This document shows, in pieces, positions 1 to 11,794 of a stretch of 64,000 nucleotides of DNA. Numbering within the stretch: position 1 is the stretch's first letter; every line of letters starts with the position of its first letter. Below the pieces are notes generated by a model. That model was not told where the DNA came from and did no database searches. It worked only from the letters and a program-made list of their open reading frames with translations. The translations under genes were made by a program, and so were the position numbers. The stretch spans positions 45,982,552 to 46,046,551 of the forward strand of contig OX419756.1 of NCBI GenBank assembly GCA_948567375.1. The letters run 5' to 3'. This DNA comes from Lunularia cruciata (Eukaryota > Streptophyta > Marchantiopsida > Lunulariales > Lunulariaceae).

Positions 1-163
1 CCCAGAATATGTGCATAATAAATAACTACAATAACTACAAATGACTACAAGGAATGAACTCTTCATCCTTCATTTGCAAAAGCCAAAGTCAGGTTCCATC
101 AGTATTTCCCTACATCCTCAATATACGCTTTACCGCGAAGTCGAAAAGCAGGTAGAGATTTAC
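1..163 (-). other. Probable second intron of the left-end gene
   Basis: On the minus strand this follows the splice donor of exon 2 (GTAAATC at 163-157). I see no convincing exon in it. An alternative is that exon 2 reads through this donor for about a dozen codons to a second GT in the 130-140 region. The rest of the gene would lie outside the window. Confidence 0.4.
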
Positions 164-213
164 CGAATGGGGGAAGACAGGCCGCAAAGAACTGCCAGAG
201 GTGAAAATCCAGC
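164..213 (-). CDS. Exon 2 of a small split gene (partial gene)
   Basis: This 50-nt exon is bounded by TTGTATAG on its 5' side and by GGTAAATC on its 3' side, both good plant splice sites. Joined to exon 1 it stays in frame and reads FGLDFHLWQFFAACLPPF, then splits the next codon after its first base (G). The mixed aromatic and hydrophobic run looks like the start of a membrane segment. From memory, small plant proteins of unknown function have a similar KFGLDFHLVQ-type motif followed by a hydrophobic stretch beginning with Ala, which would fit the split G|CN codon; I could not check this. The remaining exons lie left of the window. Confidence 0.6.
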
Positions 214-815
214 CTATACAATGCCCCCACAAGCAAGCAACCTTCAATCAAACAAACAAGCATCACCAATTATAACATGAACAAAATGTGCGTTGCAACA
301 GTTGCCATGCCGATTGTAGAATGAGGCAGTTTATAACAAAAGCGGATACTCGTATTGCTAGACTTCTTGAGATTCAGGCACTTGCCACAGAAATCGACAG
401 CCTGCTTTAAGTAGTCAATTTAAATAAATGAGAACTGTGAGCTGATTCATGTGGATCCGTTATGAATATCTTAGTGAAGAAGGTGGCAATGTACTAGCAA
501 AAAAGTATTTAATGCCTACGACTCGGTAATGTCAATGCACATGTCTGCGAGAAGTAGCAGAATTCCGGAAAGCCAAAATTCTAATATCTTTAAATGTCCA
601 TAATAAGATAACTGATTGGAAACTGGTGTTCACTCCTGATACATGGCACACTTCTCGAAATTGTAACATTGAATCCTAATTACATCACCCTAGCAGGTAT
701 GCCTTAAGGAGAAGAGTGTGTTCCAGTCATTCCCATTTCTTTGGCCGACCTGCAATTTATCATAAAGCAAAGGGTAGCGGAGAATCGGGAGAAAATTAAC
801 CCAGAAGCACCTTAC
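214..815 (-). other. Intron 1 of the left-end gene
   Basis: The intron runs from GTAAGG at 815 to TTGTATAG ending at 214. It is about 600 nt and T-rich on the minus strand near its 3' end. Nothing else was recognised in it. The lack of repeat-family sequence contrasts with everything beyond about 1.65 kb. Confidence 0.55.
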
Positions 816-1039
816 CCAAACTTTTTGGGTTTCGCTGGAGCAGAAAAGAGAATCTTCGCCGCTGTGAAGAAATCCAAACGATCTTCTCTGGCTGCAGCTT
901 CCAGCTGCTGCCTCACTGCTCCAGGTTCCTCCCGCACTGCACTTCCCTCGACAACAGAGGACCTCATTCGCGCTCCACTTATTTTTTTCCCCCAATTCAA
1001 CATGATCGGAATTCGGTAGCGGCCCATTAACCCTGCCAT
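816..1039 (-). CDS. Exon 1 of a small split gene, start codon included
   Basis: The exon encodes 74 codons plus two bases, from MAGLMGRYRIP through a basic and acidic stretch to FTAAKILFSAPAKPKKFG, where GTAAGG forms the donor. The start is supported by an in-frame TAG 12 nt upstream and by the context AACATGG. The protein begins with a Met/Arg-rich segment that could be an organelle presequence or a signal anchor, but this is only a guess. A longer ORF in another minus frame (1076 to 690) overlaps it; I reject that one because it runs across the donor and does not join exon 2. The function is unknown to me. The exon is CpG-rich compared with the repeats, as expected for a real gene. Confidence 0.65.
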
Positions 1040-1650
1040 GTTCTGTCTCTACAGTGCTCTGATAAGATTCATCCACGAACGAACCACCGAGTCCCAGCCA
1101 TCCACGCAGTCATGCCGTCTGAAACTTGAGTGAAGCTCTGATCCTCCCTAAAAGTAAACATACCAGTTGGCCCAACCTTCAATACCTATTCTCATTTGGA
1201 TTCCACCAGACTCCCAAAGAATTCGCAATTCCACCGATCTCCGATTTGCTATGCGACATCCACTTACTTAGCTTCATGAAAATGCAGAAAATTTGCAAAC
1301 CCTAACTCTTCCACACACTCGAACGCACAGAGAGTTGAGAGCCAAACACAGGCCGCATCCTTCAATCTTCGTTCCTCGAAGTGCGTGCTGAATATTAAAC
1401 AAACACCTCACTCATTCCTTACACCAAAGCAAGCACAATCAGGCAAACGCTGTACCGTATTGTTGAGAAGCTCCCACTCTTTCCGCTCCCCTCCAAATAT
1501 AAATAATACATGTAAAGAGAACTTTGAAAGAAAGAGTACAAGGCACAAAACAAGTGCCAATGGAACAAAGAGCGCACGCTAAAAGTCCCAAGTCGCCAAG
1601 CCGAAAGTACCCTAGGAAAAAAAGCAAGTTCACAACAAGCCCCAAAGAAC
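1040..1650 (-). promoter_or_regulatory. Upstream region and 5' UTR of the left-end gene
   Basis: This is non-repetitive sequence upstream of the minus-strand start. An out-of-frame ATG at 1076 would open an overlapping upstream ORF if transcription begins beyond it. A TATTTATATTTGG stretch near 1495-1510 is a possible TATA region but lies about 460 nt from the start codon. I cannot place the transcription start. Confidence 0.3.
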
Positions 1651-4600
1651 TGTCCAGGTAAAGGGTAGTATGGAGTGGTCCAGGTCCTCCAACGGTAGAT
1701 TAGGTAAGTGGGGAGGGAGGACCCTTGCGGAGCTTGGTGTGTTTATGGTAATTGTTCATCCATGAAGACCCAATGCCTGTTGCAAGGTGACTGAAATGCA
1801 CAGTCAGTAATAGGATGTGAGCATGACTACAGAGATAGCCAATGCACTTTTCTAAAAAGAACCTCTTGTTACATCCCTAAGAAGTCCATTGAAACGGTGA
1901 TGTAGGTACCAAAAACCTCAATGGCTAGGGGGACAAAGGTATCAAAGGAAAGCCGGGGTGCATAGTGGTCCTCCTTGCCCCTTGAAGCAATGGTCATAGC
2001 TACTCCTACTTGCATGCCTGCCCATACCAATGATTCCACCTGTAGAAGGTTTGCCATCACCACATCATGCAAAGTGCGATGACCATCCATGAAAGTAACG
2101 GTATCCGCTCACACCCGAGAGATAGGTGGTCCTAATAGATCCAACCATCATCTAATCTGAACTTGGGCCCGTGTAGCTTGTAAGATCTAAGCGATTGTAT
2201 CATGAATTGAATCATGGACTCTGGTGAGCTCCTCGCACACTCCACAATGTAAAAGGTGTATCCCTTGCATGTCATATGGGGAACCATATGTGCATTGGGC
2301 TGAAAGGCCTATAAGAGCTAGATATGAGAGGCCCAATCTCAATTATAATAATGTGGTAAACTCCTTAAAAGAAAAACAAAAGTCATCTATCAAGGGTGAA
2401 GCCTAGAGCCAAACTCCACGGCCTTCCCGCCTACAAGACAAGATCCTAGCTCTATTTGGTAGAGATGCATCAATGAGGATGCTAGTAAGTGTGTGAGTGT
2501 GCATATGCTCATTGAGATTCGCCTAGAGCTTCCTAGAGTCTAGGGCAACAACGTCAATAAACTCAAGGAGTAACAAGCGTGTAAGGCCTGGCAATAAGTC
2601 ATGAGACAATCAATTATGTATTTGGAAGTCACAAGTGCCTAAATCAAATATCATGATAGGTCCCAACAAGAATGGGCATCCCTAATATAAGAACCTATCT
2701 ACTAAACGAGGAGACACTAGAGCTCAAGCAGTAAAATATGTTGTTGGTGTTGTAGCCTCGTACCTATAAGACCGCATCTGCCCATGATTGTGGGAAGAGC
2801 AAAATACTACCTACACCACTCCTCTAATAGTTGTGGGAGCATACATGGCCTTAATAGAGTGGAGAAAGTATGAATGATAGTACGGTCAAGTATTTGCAAA
2901 TGTGGCAATAGTGCTTATATAGGCAAGAAAATTTATGCTAAATATGAGGCTTGAAGGAGGTAACATCAAGTAAGAATAGAGTAGGCCACCTGGCTATTCC
3001 CCAACTTAGAGAGGAGGTGAGCATGGGATGCAGCATGTACTAAGGGGTACAATATAAATAAACTACAAAAATCCTCTTGTCTCAAAGAAGAGCCCAAAAC
3101 TCACAAACTACCTATGAGGAAATGGAATACTAGTGTGAAGTTAGAGGGAATGAGGAACGTGCAAGGGTTCTAAACCTTGAATTTGCAAATCTAGACTTGT
3201 AAGGCCTAAGCTAGGTATGAAAGAGGATACCACTATAGTGACATCTTCCATAGGGCTCAGTATATGAGTGTCATCCAAGATGGATAAGAAAATACAAGAT
3301 GGAAAAGCTATTGCAACATGTCATAAAGTTGTGTAGTATGCTATGGCTAAGAGAGGCTCCCTAAGGGATTCCCATATCATATGCACTCGGCTGATATAAG
3401 TTGTGAGAACTCTCTTGTAGCAGTATGGTGGCTATACAATAAAGGTGTCTCAATCCCATAAAAATCATATATAAATAAGATCATGGAGGAGATCTAGTCA
3501 ATAGGAGAGTGAACGGCACAAAACAATGTTGGACAAGAGATGGAATTGAATGCATTGGAGACATCAACTTAGACCACCACCCAATCTGAGTGAATTTCCA
3601 AGGATACTCAAATGCCCACAATAACCATCTTGAAACCCCATTGAGTAGCTACATCAAATTGATGGAGACAAGAAGGAAGAAAAGGACTACCATAGATGTA
3701 AGCAAATAGTGCAAGAGACAAATCTCAAAAGCACATTTTCAATAGCAATGGAGCATATACCCAATGTTTCCTTAGTAAGAGCAAGAAGAAAAGAAGCTCC
3801 AAACAAACAAGTTGCTCTAGTGGACACATGACAAAGGCAATGCACTAACACAATGCAAAGAGAAGAAGAAACCTTGAATTTGGAGCATTTGGGGAGAGCC
3901 AATTCCATAAGTGCTCAAAAATTAACCTTGATGACCTACTAAGACACACAAAGAGTGGAGTAGAGCATGGGCAAAGCAAGACTCCATCAACTATAACTAC
4001 TCATCTAATTGATAATCATGGAGGAACAAAGGAAGTTCCTCATTGACAAGTGGATACAAGATCTATAAATCTAATAGGGCATTGGAGGAGAAGAGCATTG
4101 GCCATGAGGGTGAAAGCACCTTGGCTACTTGCATGTACTTCTCTACCTAATCTATCATCATGGAGTGCCAAAAGCAATGATTCTTTGGGGGTAAGGTATG
4201 GGGATGTGGAGACTCTACAATCCACCTAGCTATGGCCTAGGCCTAAGTGGTATACTCCTCCTAGAGGGCTACCCAATCCCTCTCAAGAACCTATGAATCC
4301 TAGAAGCTATTTCTTGGTGTCTCAAAGCTCCTCCATGAGCTGGAAAGAGTAATATATATTATAGAAAAAAGGCCAATAACATTCAAGTGGAAACATCTCA
4401 CTTTTGGTCATCAACCAAAATAGCCCATGATAATGTGGATCCAACTAGAAGATATAAAGGTATATGGAGCTTGGTATACATCCGAGGTCATGGAAAACTT
4501 TATGGGTAATCCTATATAAGGTCTAGAGAGTGTAACCAAGCATATGCATTGGTTGAGCATGTAGAGATATAACTAGAGTATGGATGGAGTTGGGAAGGGA

Positions 4601-5700
4601 TAAAAAGGGAAGTGGACTCCACCCACATGTGCAAAAAATGAGGTCTCCCTTTATGTTATGCGAGACCAATCCCTACCCAAGGATAATCAAAACAAGAGAT
4701 GTTGATGGGGTTATAAGGATTTTAATGGATATAAGGATGTTTTGAGGGCCTAGGTAGAGGAGAATGATCCTAAGAGGGTGGTGGAGCAATAGGAGTGGGA
4801 GGAGGCTTTGAATGATCCTACAGGGCAGTGGGGTTGGAAGGAGGATTTGAGGTAGAGTGAGGGTGTGGAACATCCATGACATGAGGAAGGACAAGGGAAG
4901 TAAGTGGTAAGGAGTCCTCCATAGATGAGTCCTCCCTTGTAGGATGCTTCCCTAATATAGGAGAAGGATATGTCTTGGGAATAAAAGGGAATTCTTTTGG
5001 ATACACATCCACAATTGTGGGTTTATGTTGAAAAAGATGATGTAAGAGTCTACATTTGCTTGCACATACAAGGTGTGGAGTGCTAAATGAGGAGTGATGC
5101 CTAAGGAAGTCCCTCTATAGCCCAATTCCAATGAAAAAAATAGAGGAATTGGGAGACAAGCTACTGAAAGGGTATATACAAAGAAAATGACATGACAAAC
5201 AAGCAAAACATAGTAGCCAATACTTTGTGTCCCAACCCAAAGAGAAAGATAAGAGAGGACAAAAATGAGAAGAACCCAAAAAAAATAGAATGGAAAGATA
5301 AAACAATGATAGAAAGGAGGTGGGAGAGAAGCCTATCTATGATCAAATGTGGCCTCCTTGCCTCTTCCAATGTCAACATTGTGTCAAGAAGATGTTGCTC
5401 CCAAATCCAATCATCACCTATTCCCAAAATCAGCAAAGGTTGGTAGTGGCTCTTTGATGAAGGCTGGAAAGAGCACACTCCCATGAGCTCTAGAACCGTA
5501 ATTCTACCAAAGAGCTCCTTCTTCCTCCCACGTCCAATCCTCTTGTGCAAGAAGCATCCAATACCATAACTATATTTGGTATAAGAGCTTCATTTGGTAC
5601 AAGAACTCCTAATGTGGTCAAATCCCTAATTCTCAAATGAAATGAGACCTCCCACATTCTATACCAAAATTAGAATGTGTAGCCCAAGATTCATGTGACA
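1650..5700 (-). mobile_element. LINE-type reverse transcriptase element, copy 1, degraded
   Basis: Read on the minus strand with frame changes, RT blocks appear in the right order: GASFLLALTKET (about 3802-3768), VDVSNAFNSIS (about 3569-3541) and FYGIETPLLYSHH (about 3478-3420), followed by a worn relative of the GTxQGDPLGG block. These match the family of copy 2 at 58.3-61.55 kb, where the same blocks are clearer. Stops and shifts are frequent, so this is a relic. The outer limits are approximate: the left edge meets the gene upstream region near 1.65 kb, and the part beyond about 4.9 kb is assigned only by continuity. No target duplication or poly-A tail was found. Confidence 0.5.
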
Positions 5701-6495
5701 CAATTTGAAGAATAAAACCTTGTAAATGCTCACATTTGAGTCCTTGTGAAGTCCTTGTGCAAACCTTGTTAGGCTTCCATTGAGCCTGATTTGAGTGGAT
5801 TAATCTTTAATCTCATCCCATGAATAGACTACAATATCTCAATATTTTGATGCTCATAGCCCAAGCCCACTGGGTAAGGTGGAAATTGTGGTTTTTGTTA
5901 AGCTGACCACCAAACCCTCCAATTTGCACTACTTATTTCCCACAATCTATTTGGAATCTTTTCTCATACACTCAAGTTGTTGATGCCCATGTTTGTCCTT
6001 CTCCTACTCCCCACTAAAACTCTAATCCTTCAATTTGGTTACTAATAATTCCCATAAAGTAATTGTTATCTTTGCTCTCTCTAGTCCATGCAGACCATCC
6101 AATCCTTCAATTTTATCATGGATTAATTCACGTAACACGTTCTTTAATCCTTGCTCACATGCTCAAGCTTCTGATGCTCGTGCTTATGACACTTTGAGTC
6201 AAGCTAAGCTAGAATTGTACCGCATCCAATAAAGAGTAAATTCTCAAAAGCTAGTTTTATTCAGCAGTGCATATCTTTAATAAAAAAATTTGAAATATTC
6301 TACTTCATATTACAAATTAGTGTTTGCAAATTTTCAATGATCAGAACTAAATGCACTTAAAGTAAGTAAACAGAGTATGTTTGATTTTCGTAATCATATA
6401 TTTCATCCTCCCTATATGTTTTATATAATCAAGTTTGTACATGTCTCATTAAAAGAAAAGAAATGTTAAATAAATATACAAATCTCCTAGAAAAA

Positions 6496-6588
6496 TATAA
6501 AAGACTTTTAAGCCTCTTTCTAAAATATCCAGAAATGAAAATATCTTCAAAAATTATAAAAGACTTTTAAGCCTCTTTCTAAATATCC
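6496..6588. repeat. Local direct duplication, period about 59 bp
   Basis: The phrase TATAAAAGACTTTTAAGCCT, continuing as CTTTCTAAA and ATATCC, occurs at 6496-6530 and again at 6555-6588 with a one-base difference. It looks like a simple slippage or template-switch duplication. Confidence 0.7.
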
Positions 6589-7900
6589 ATACATAATAGT
6601 ATCTTCTATTATGTTTTCCCACCACCAAAAGTCTAGTTTGGATGCACACATGAAGTTGATGATACATTTGGATGTTTTAGAAAGAAGATTAAATATCTTG
6701 TATTTCTTTGTAGTAGACTTGTATGTTTATTTAATATTTCTCTAAAAGAATCATCTAATCATCTAGCCTTGTAAAGATTTCTTTTGCTTTGTAAATTTTG
6801 GGCTAGACAAGGAGTTGCAGAATATACCAATGTATATGTTAAGATTTAAACTTCAATTAAGGTAAACTTATTTTAGAGTTGATCAATCAAATGTGACAAG
6901 CATAACATCTCCTTGCTTTCTCATGATAAGTGGCAATATATTTAGAGAAAATGTAATTTTTGCATCATGTATAGTTGGTATATCAGGAAGATTAATAATT
7001 TCATTTTGCTCTCATTGATGTTTGTCATTGAAGCCATTATTCTGTTTCTTCAATTTGAATAAAAAAATTTATTTTATTTTGAGTTTGACTTTATGCAAGC
7101 TCCATTCAGTCTAAGGTATTAATGCTTCAAATTGGAATATATGATATATGAATTCATAAGGTTATAAGATTATATAAGGTAATAGATTTATAAGAATACC
7201 CATGTTCTACATATATTCTCATATGGCTATATTGACATGTATGATAATTTCATGTTGATTGACCATCTTAACGTTTAGTCTTCATTCAAAGGGAAAGTTT
7301 AACTTTATTCTCTATACACTTTTAAAAAACCATCGTATCATCATTTTTTTACCCTACTACAATATATTGACATGGGTTTTGTATTTCTTGTCCTTTTATA
7401 CCAACTGTTCTAAGTGATCAATGGTATGTCTCTATATCAAAGAAATAAATAACATAACGTAGAGCAAAAAGAAATTTTCTCACAACTATTGCACTTAAGT
7501 TAAACCCAAACTTGTTTTATATGTTTAAGATGTGAAAATGGTGACAATGTATGAAGAAAAGAAGAATGGGAAGACCCTATCAAGACTCATTAATAGGGCT
7601 CACATGAAATCAAATTGAGAGAACTTAGGTGATTCACATGTTATAGAGACTTATTTGTCAATGAAAAGTAAAATTTGGAGAACTAGGTTTGGGATATTTT
7701 TTATTTCTTGGAAGGTGTGTAATAATATTTATTGCTTGCAATAAAGATATGGTCATGGCCACATCATCAAGAGGAGGTTAGAGATACACTTTTACAACTT
7801 ATATCATTCTACAATATTGAATAGACCAAGTTTATAAGGACACTAGGATAAACCCTACTAAGACATGTGTAGCCCTTGTCCTATAGATTGATCCATCCAT

Positions 7901-7938
7901 AGTTTTTGTCTTCATCCAAAGTTTTTGTCTTCATCCAA
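7901..7938. repeat. 19-bp tandem duplication
   Basis: AGTTTTTGTCTTCATCCAA is repeated head to tail without change at 7901-7919 and 7920-7938. It lies in non-coding sequence. Confidence 0.8.
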
Positions 7939-8084
7939 CATTCTCAAAGGTAGTTTTGTCCATCATCCCAAGAGGCAATTTAGGGACAAGGACTGCACTA
8001 TTTATATAAATTATTACCTTACCATAATAGATGACAATCATCTTTCAAAGGTAAGTAAGATTACAACTGTATCAACATGCAATT

Positions 8085-8612
8085 TAGCAACAAAGTTCAC
8101 CCCTAGTTTATATACTTGTGAAATAATTACACACCAAAGTTACAAATTATTGGAGTAACTCAAGTTACTAGGCTAAAAGTCAAATATAGTAAAAGAGCTA
8201 AAGAAATATCCCTACTCATGAGAATATTCTCTTAAGCATGTGGTCTTATCTTGACCCAACCACTAAGTCAAGGATTCCTTCACATGGGCTTTCCTTGGAC
8301 CATAGAAGAATCTAGAACAAAAAGACTTGTGGATCCAAGAGTTCTAAACTCTTTCCTCAAAGCCAAACACCTAGGAATACTATCAAGTCAACACACTAGA
8401 ATCCAAAATAGTGGTGCTCATCTTTTCTACTTCCTCTAAAGTAAGGTCCACTCTATCTTAGCTATGACAAAATTTAGCTAATCATGACTAATATAGAATC
8501 ATCTTTTATCTTTATATAAATAATATTTCTCAAGTACTTATAAGAGCAACTAAATATCTCAAGAGCACATAAATGCACAAATGGGTGTTTCAATACAACT
8601 TTTCCACATGAT
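8085..8612 (-). mobile_element. Partial LTR of family B
   Basis: Reverse-complemented, this matches most of the solo LTR at 38503-39192, beginning AAACACCCATTTGTGC and running past TTTATATAAAG. The terminal TGT of the LTR is not preserved at the 8612 side. The sequence on that side is integrase code of element F, not a polypurine tract, so this is probably an LTR fragment that landed in F rather than F's own LTR. The left limit near 8085 is approximate. Confidence 0.6.
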
Positions 8613-11086
8613 ATGGTCCATTTACCAAAGATATAACTTCCCAAAGAAGAACTTGTGCCTATTGTTGTATAACAACACCAAATCTCCTTTTGTGATTTGA
8701 CAAGTCCTTTTGATTGTGAACTTCTTTCCTCTTCTCTTGAACTTCTTGTGTGCAATGTAAGGAACTGTTTCTCATTTCCTCCAAAACATCAGCTATGCAT
8801 TTTAAGATCTTGACTATCTTTCTTGGTCATTTTTCCCTTAGATAGGATCTTATAGGATACCTCAAATTCAATTGGAAAAATGAGATGGAACCCATATGTA
8901 AGAAAGAGAGATGTTTGCTTCATGAAAATTTTGTTAGTTGTGTGATGTGCACATAGAGCTACTGACAACTTGGTATCTTAGTCATATGCTTAATTCACTA
9001 TTTCCTTGTAAGGATTTTGCACGACAATTTGTTAGCTCTCTCCATCAATCTATTTGTCCTCAAGTTGTAGGGGATAGTTTTCCTACATTTGATTTGAAAA
9101 TGTTAGGTGAGGGACTCCATTACTTTGTTCAAGAAATGAACTCCCCTATCAATTGCCAATTCAAGGGGATATCAATTGCCAATTCAAGAGGACATCCATA
9201 ATGGGAAATAACATTGTGGAAGAAGAACTCTTTGAATATATCTACATCATCCTTCTTGGTAGCTTCCACTTCCACTATTTTCATGGCATAGTCAATATAG
9301 ACTAGGATGTATCTTGTATGTTTGATTTTTGTTGCAAGTTGTATTGGGCCTATAAAATCAATCTTCCATATTTTGAATGGAGCAAGAGGTAGAATAGGTT
9401 TGAGTGGCTATTGGTAAAAAGTTGTAGGTCATTCCATCTTTTGACATTTGTCACCATCATCTAAAAAATTTGTGCACATCCTTGTACATGGTCAACCACC
9501 AATATTCCATTGGCAAAATTTTCTTCATTGTGTTTCTCAAGCAAATTGCCCTCCAATAGCTTCCATTTGTAGGGCCTATATCATTTCTCCCACTTTGCAA
9601 GATTCTAGACAACACCAAATAACTTTATTGGTCCCTATCTTGAAAAGATTAGTTCCCTTCAATTGCTCTGGACCCATTTTGTGGAGGGAAAGTGCCCTTT
9701 ACTTTGGATCTAATCCTTCAGGACATTATAACATGTAGAGGTATTGTAACTTAGAAGAGTAAAACATTACTTTTGTTGTCAAAATTTGGAAGATCTCTTT
9801 GTTTGGGAGCAAGTCATTCAAATCTTTGTCCTAATTGTTAATTCTCAACCTAGATAGGAAATTAACATTCTTTTTGTGATCCTTTCCTAACCTTTATGGT
9901 GTAGATAAATTCTTGGAGTTGTAATACCCATCACATAATTTGTCTTGAAATATTGGCCTTCTTCACCAAATGTTGTAACACATAATGCTCTACATGGGAA
10001 ACAAATTTGTATCCCAATAGGTAGTGTGGAACTTCTTACATGCACACACTAAGTGCTTCTCATTCCATGGTGATGTAGTTCCTTTCTACTGTAGACAATT
10101 GTTGATTGGTGTAGTACACTTGGTAATCTTTCTTGTTGTCATTCTTTTGGCTGAGGACTACTCCAACTACTATAGAGGAAGTGTACATGTGCACATAGAA
10201 GGTGTTTTCCCAATTTGGAGCTTGCATCATTAGAGCCTCTACCAACTTGTTCTTTAATACAGGAAGGCATTCTCTTGCACCTTCATCCAGATATAATCTT
10301 TGGCCTTCTTCAACAATTTTTTCAAGGGTGCCACTTGTATTTCATAGTTGAGGACAAACCTCTTGGAATAACCTATATGGCATAGGAAAGCTCTTAGCTT
10401 GCACACATTTTTGGGCAATTCAACGGATTGGAATACTTTTACCTTTTCCACATCCACCTTGATTCCTTGTCTTGAAGCCCAATGCCCTAGAAGAATGCCT
10501 TTTGTCATGAAAAAGAAGCATTTCTTAGGATGTAACAAAAATTTAGAGGACCTACACCTTTTGAAGGTTTGGCATAGAAAAGAGAGATTATCCTTTCTTG
10601 TACCAAAAACACAAAAAAATTCAATAAAGATCTCTAGGAATTTCTACAAGTAATCCTTGAAGATGGCAATCATCATCCACTAGAATGTTCTAGGTGCATT
10701 ACAAAACCCAAAATGTATTCAATTATAAGCATAAGTTCCCCAATGGTAGTGAAAGTAGTCTTGTCCCTATCTTCTTCCCAAATAGAAACTTGGTTATAAC
10801 CTGAAAAAGCAATCTAGAAAAATATAGCACTTGTGCCTTGAGACTTGGTCTAAATTAGCAGCAAAGAAAGGTAAAGAGTGATGGTCTTTTTTATGGCTAC
10901 ATTTAGCTTGCAAAAATCCTAGCACCCGCTAACCTTTCTTGTCTTCTTGGGTACTACAACAATTGGAGATACACAATTTTATTTAGTATTGGAAAATGAT
11001 AAGAATGTTGAAATTCTTATCAATTTCATCCTTGACCAACACTAGTATTTGGAATTGAGCCAACATTGGCATTGTCAGATAGGGAC
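8613..11086 (-). pseudogene. Ty3/gypsy element F, RT-RNase H-integrase remnant
   Basis: Minus-strand frames give a degraded pol in the order RT, RNase H, integrase. RT is at about 11.05-10.25 kb (CNAPRTF, then LRAFLCHIGYSKRFV in the connection region). RNase H is at about 10.25-9.85 kb (GVVLSQKND, NQQLSTVERNY, HYLLGYKF). Integrase is at about 9.25-8.65 kb (NGVHFL-like second catalytic region, then IEFE and a basic C-terminal part). The RT sequence differs clearly from families B and C. The N-terminal half (gag, protease, start of RT) is missing: homology stops at 11086, where the LTR of B1 begins. Stops are abundant, so it is not functional. Confidence 0.65.
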
Positions 11087-11794
11087 TTGTAACACCCATT
11101 GATGCATGTATGCTCTATAAGGATATTAAGTTTGCTATTTTAGATAGTGGAGAAATATTATCATATGGAGTTTGACTAAGCTTCTACATTTGTCATGATT
11201 AGCTAGAGTTCGTCCTAGTTAGGATAAATGTGACCCTATTCTAGAAGAAGGAGAAAGATTTAGGATCTCTATTTTATCTTCTAGTGTATTGACTTGGTAT
11301 TATTTTTGGTTATTTGACTTCAAGGAAAGAGTTGAGAACTCTTGGACTCACAAGCCTTGTTGGTGGAAATTTTTCTATAATTCAATGATATTCTATGTGA
11401 ATGAATCATTGATTTAGTTGGTAGGTGAAGATAAGAACATCTATCCATGGGATTATTCTTATATGCTTGGATATTTTTATACTTCTTGACTTTATTTGAA
11501 TTTTAGCTTAGTAACTTGAGTTACTCTGGTGATTAGTAATTTTGGTTGTGTAACTTGTTCATAATATGTAAGCTGGGAGTGAGGAGGTACTCAACATTCT
11601 TTCATTGGAAAGTATTTCTCTCTCATTGAGTTCTCAAGTGAGCAATGAATAAGCTTGGAGGTACCTTGGAGTTCTAGCCTTGGAGGAGAGTGATGGAGTT
11701 GGGATCCTTGCCTTCTTAGTCCATGTTGCACTACTTAATAACATCAGAAGTTCATCTTGAGTGAGAGACAAGCTGGCTCAAATTTTGGTTTTGT
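11087..11794 (+). repeat. 5' LTR of B1
   Basis: It begins TGTAACACCCATTGATG and ends near GAGAGACAAGCTGGCTCA. It aligns along its length with the solo LTR 38503-39192 (reverse strand) and with the LTR fragments at 8085-8612 and 28431-28656. The 3' edge is inferred from the end of the solo copy. No standard tRNA primer site is obvious right after it. Confidence 0.65.

Larger units (their letters stand above)
5700..8084. other. AT-rich region with no recognisable gene
   Basis: No coding region, LTR or RT motif could be recognised. The sequence is very AT-rich from about 6.2 to 7.9 kb. It holds two local direct duplications, listed separately. It could be old intergenic DNA or repeat too decayed to name. 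Confidence 0.4.

Noticed and set aside
741-1019. 92-codon plus-strand ORF
   Set aside because: It is the antisense of exon 1 of the left gene and has no recognisable motif.
690-1076. 128-codon minus-strand ORF overlapping exon 1 of the left gene
   Set aside because: It crosses the GT donor at 815 and does not join exon 2 in frame. The frame starting at 1039 does both and has a better start context.
4673-5550. Several overlapping minus-strand ORFs rich in Leu, Phe and Ser
   Set aside because: Low-complexity translations in several frames at once, without family motifs; chance ORFs in biased sequence.
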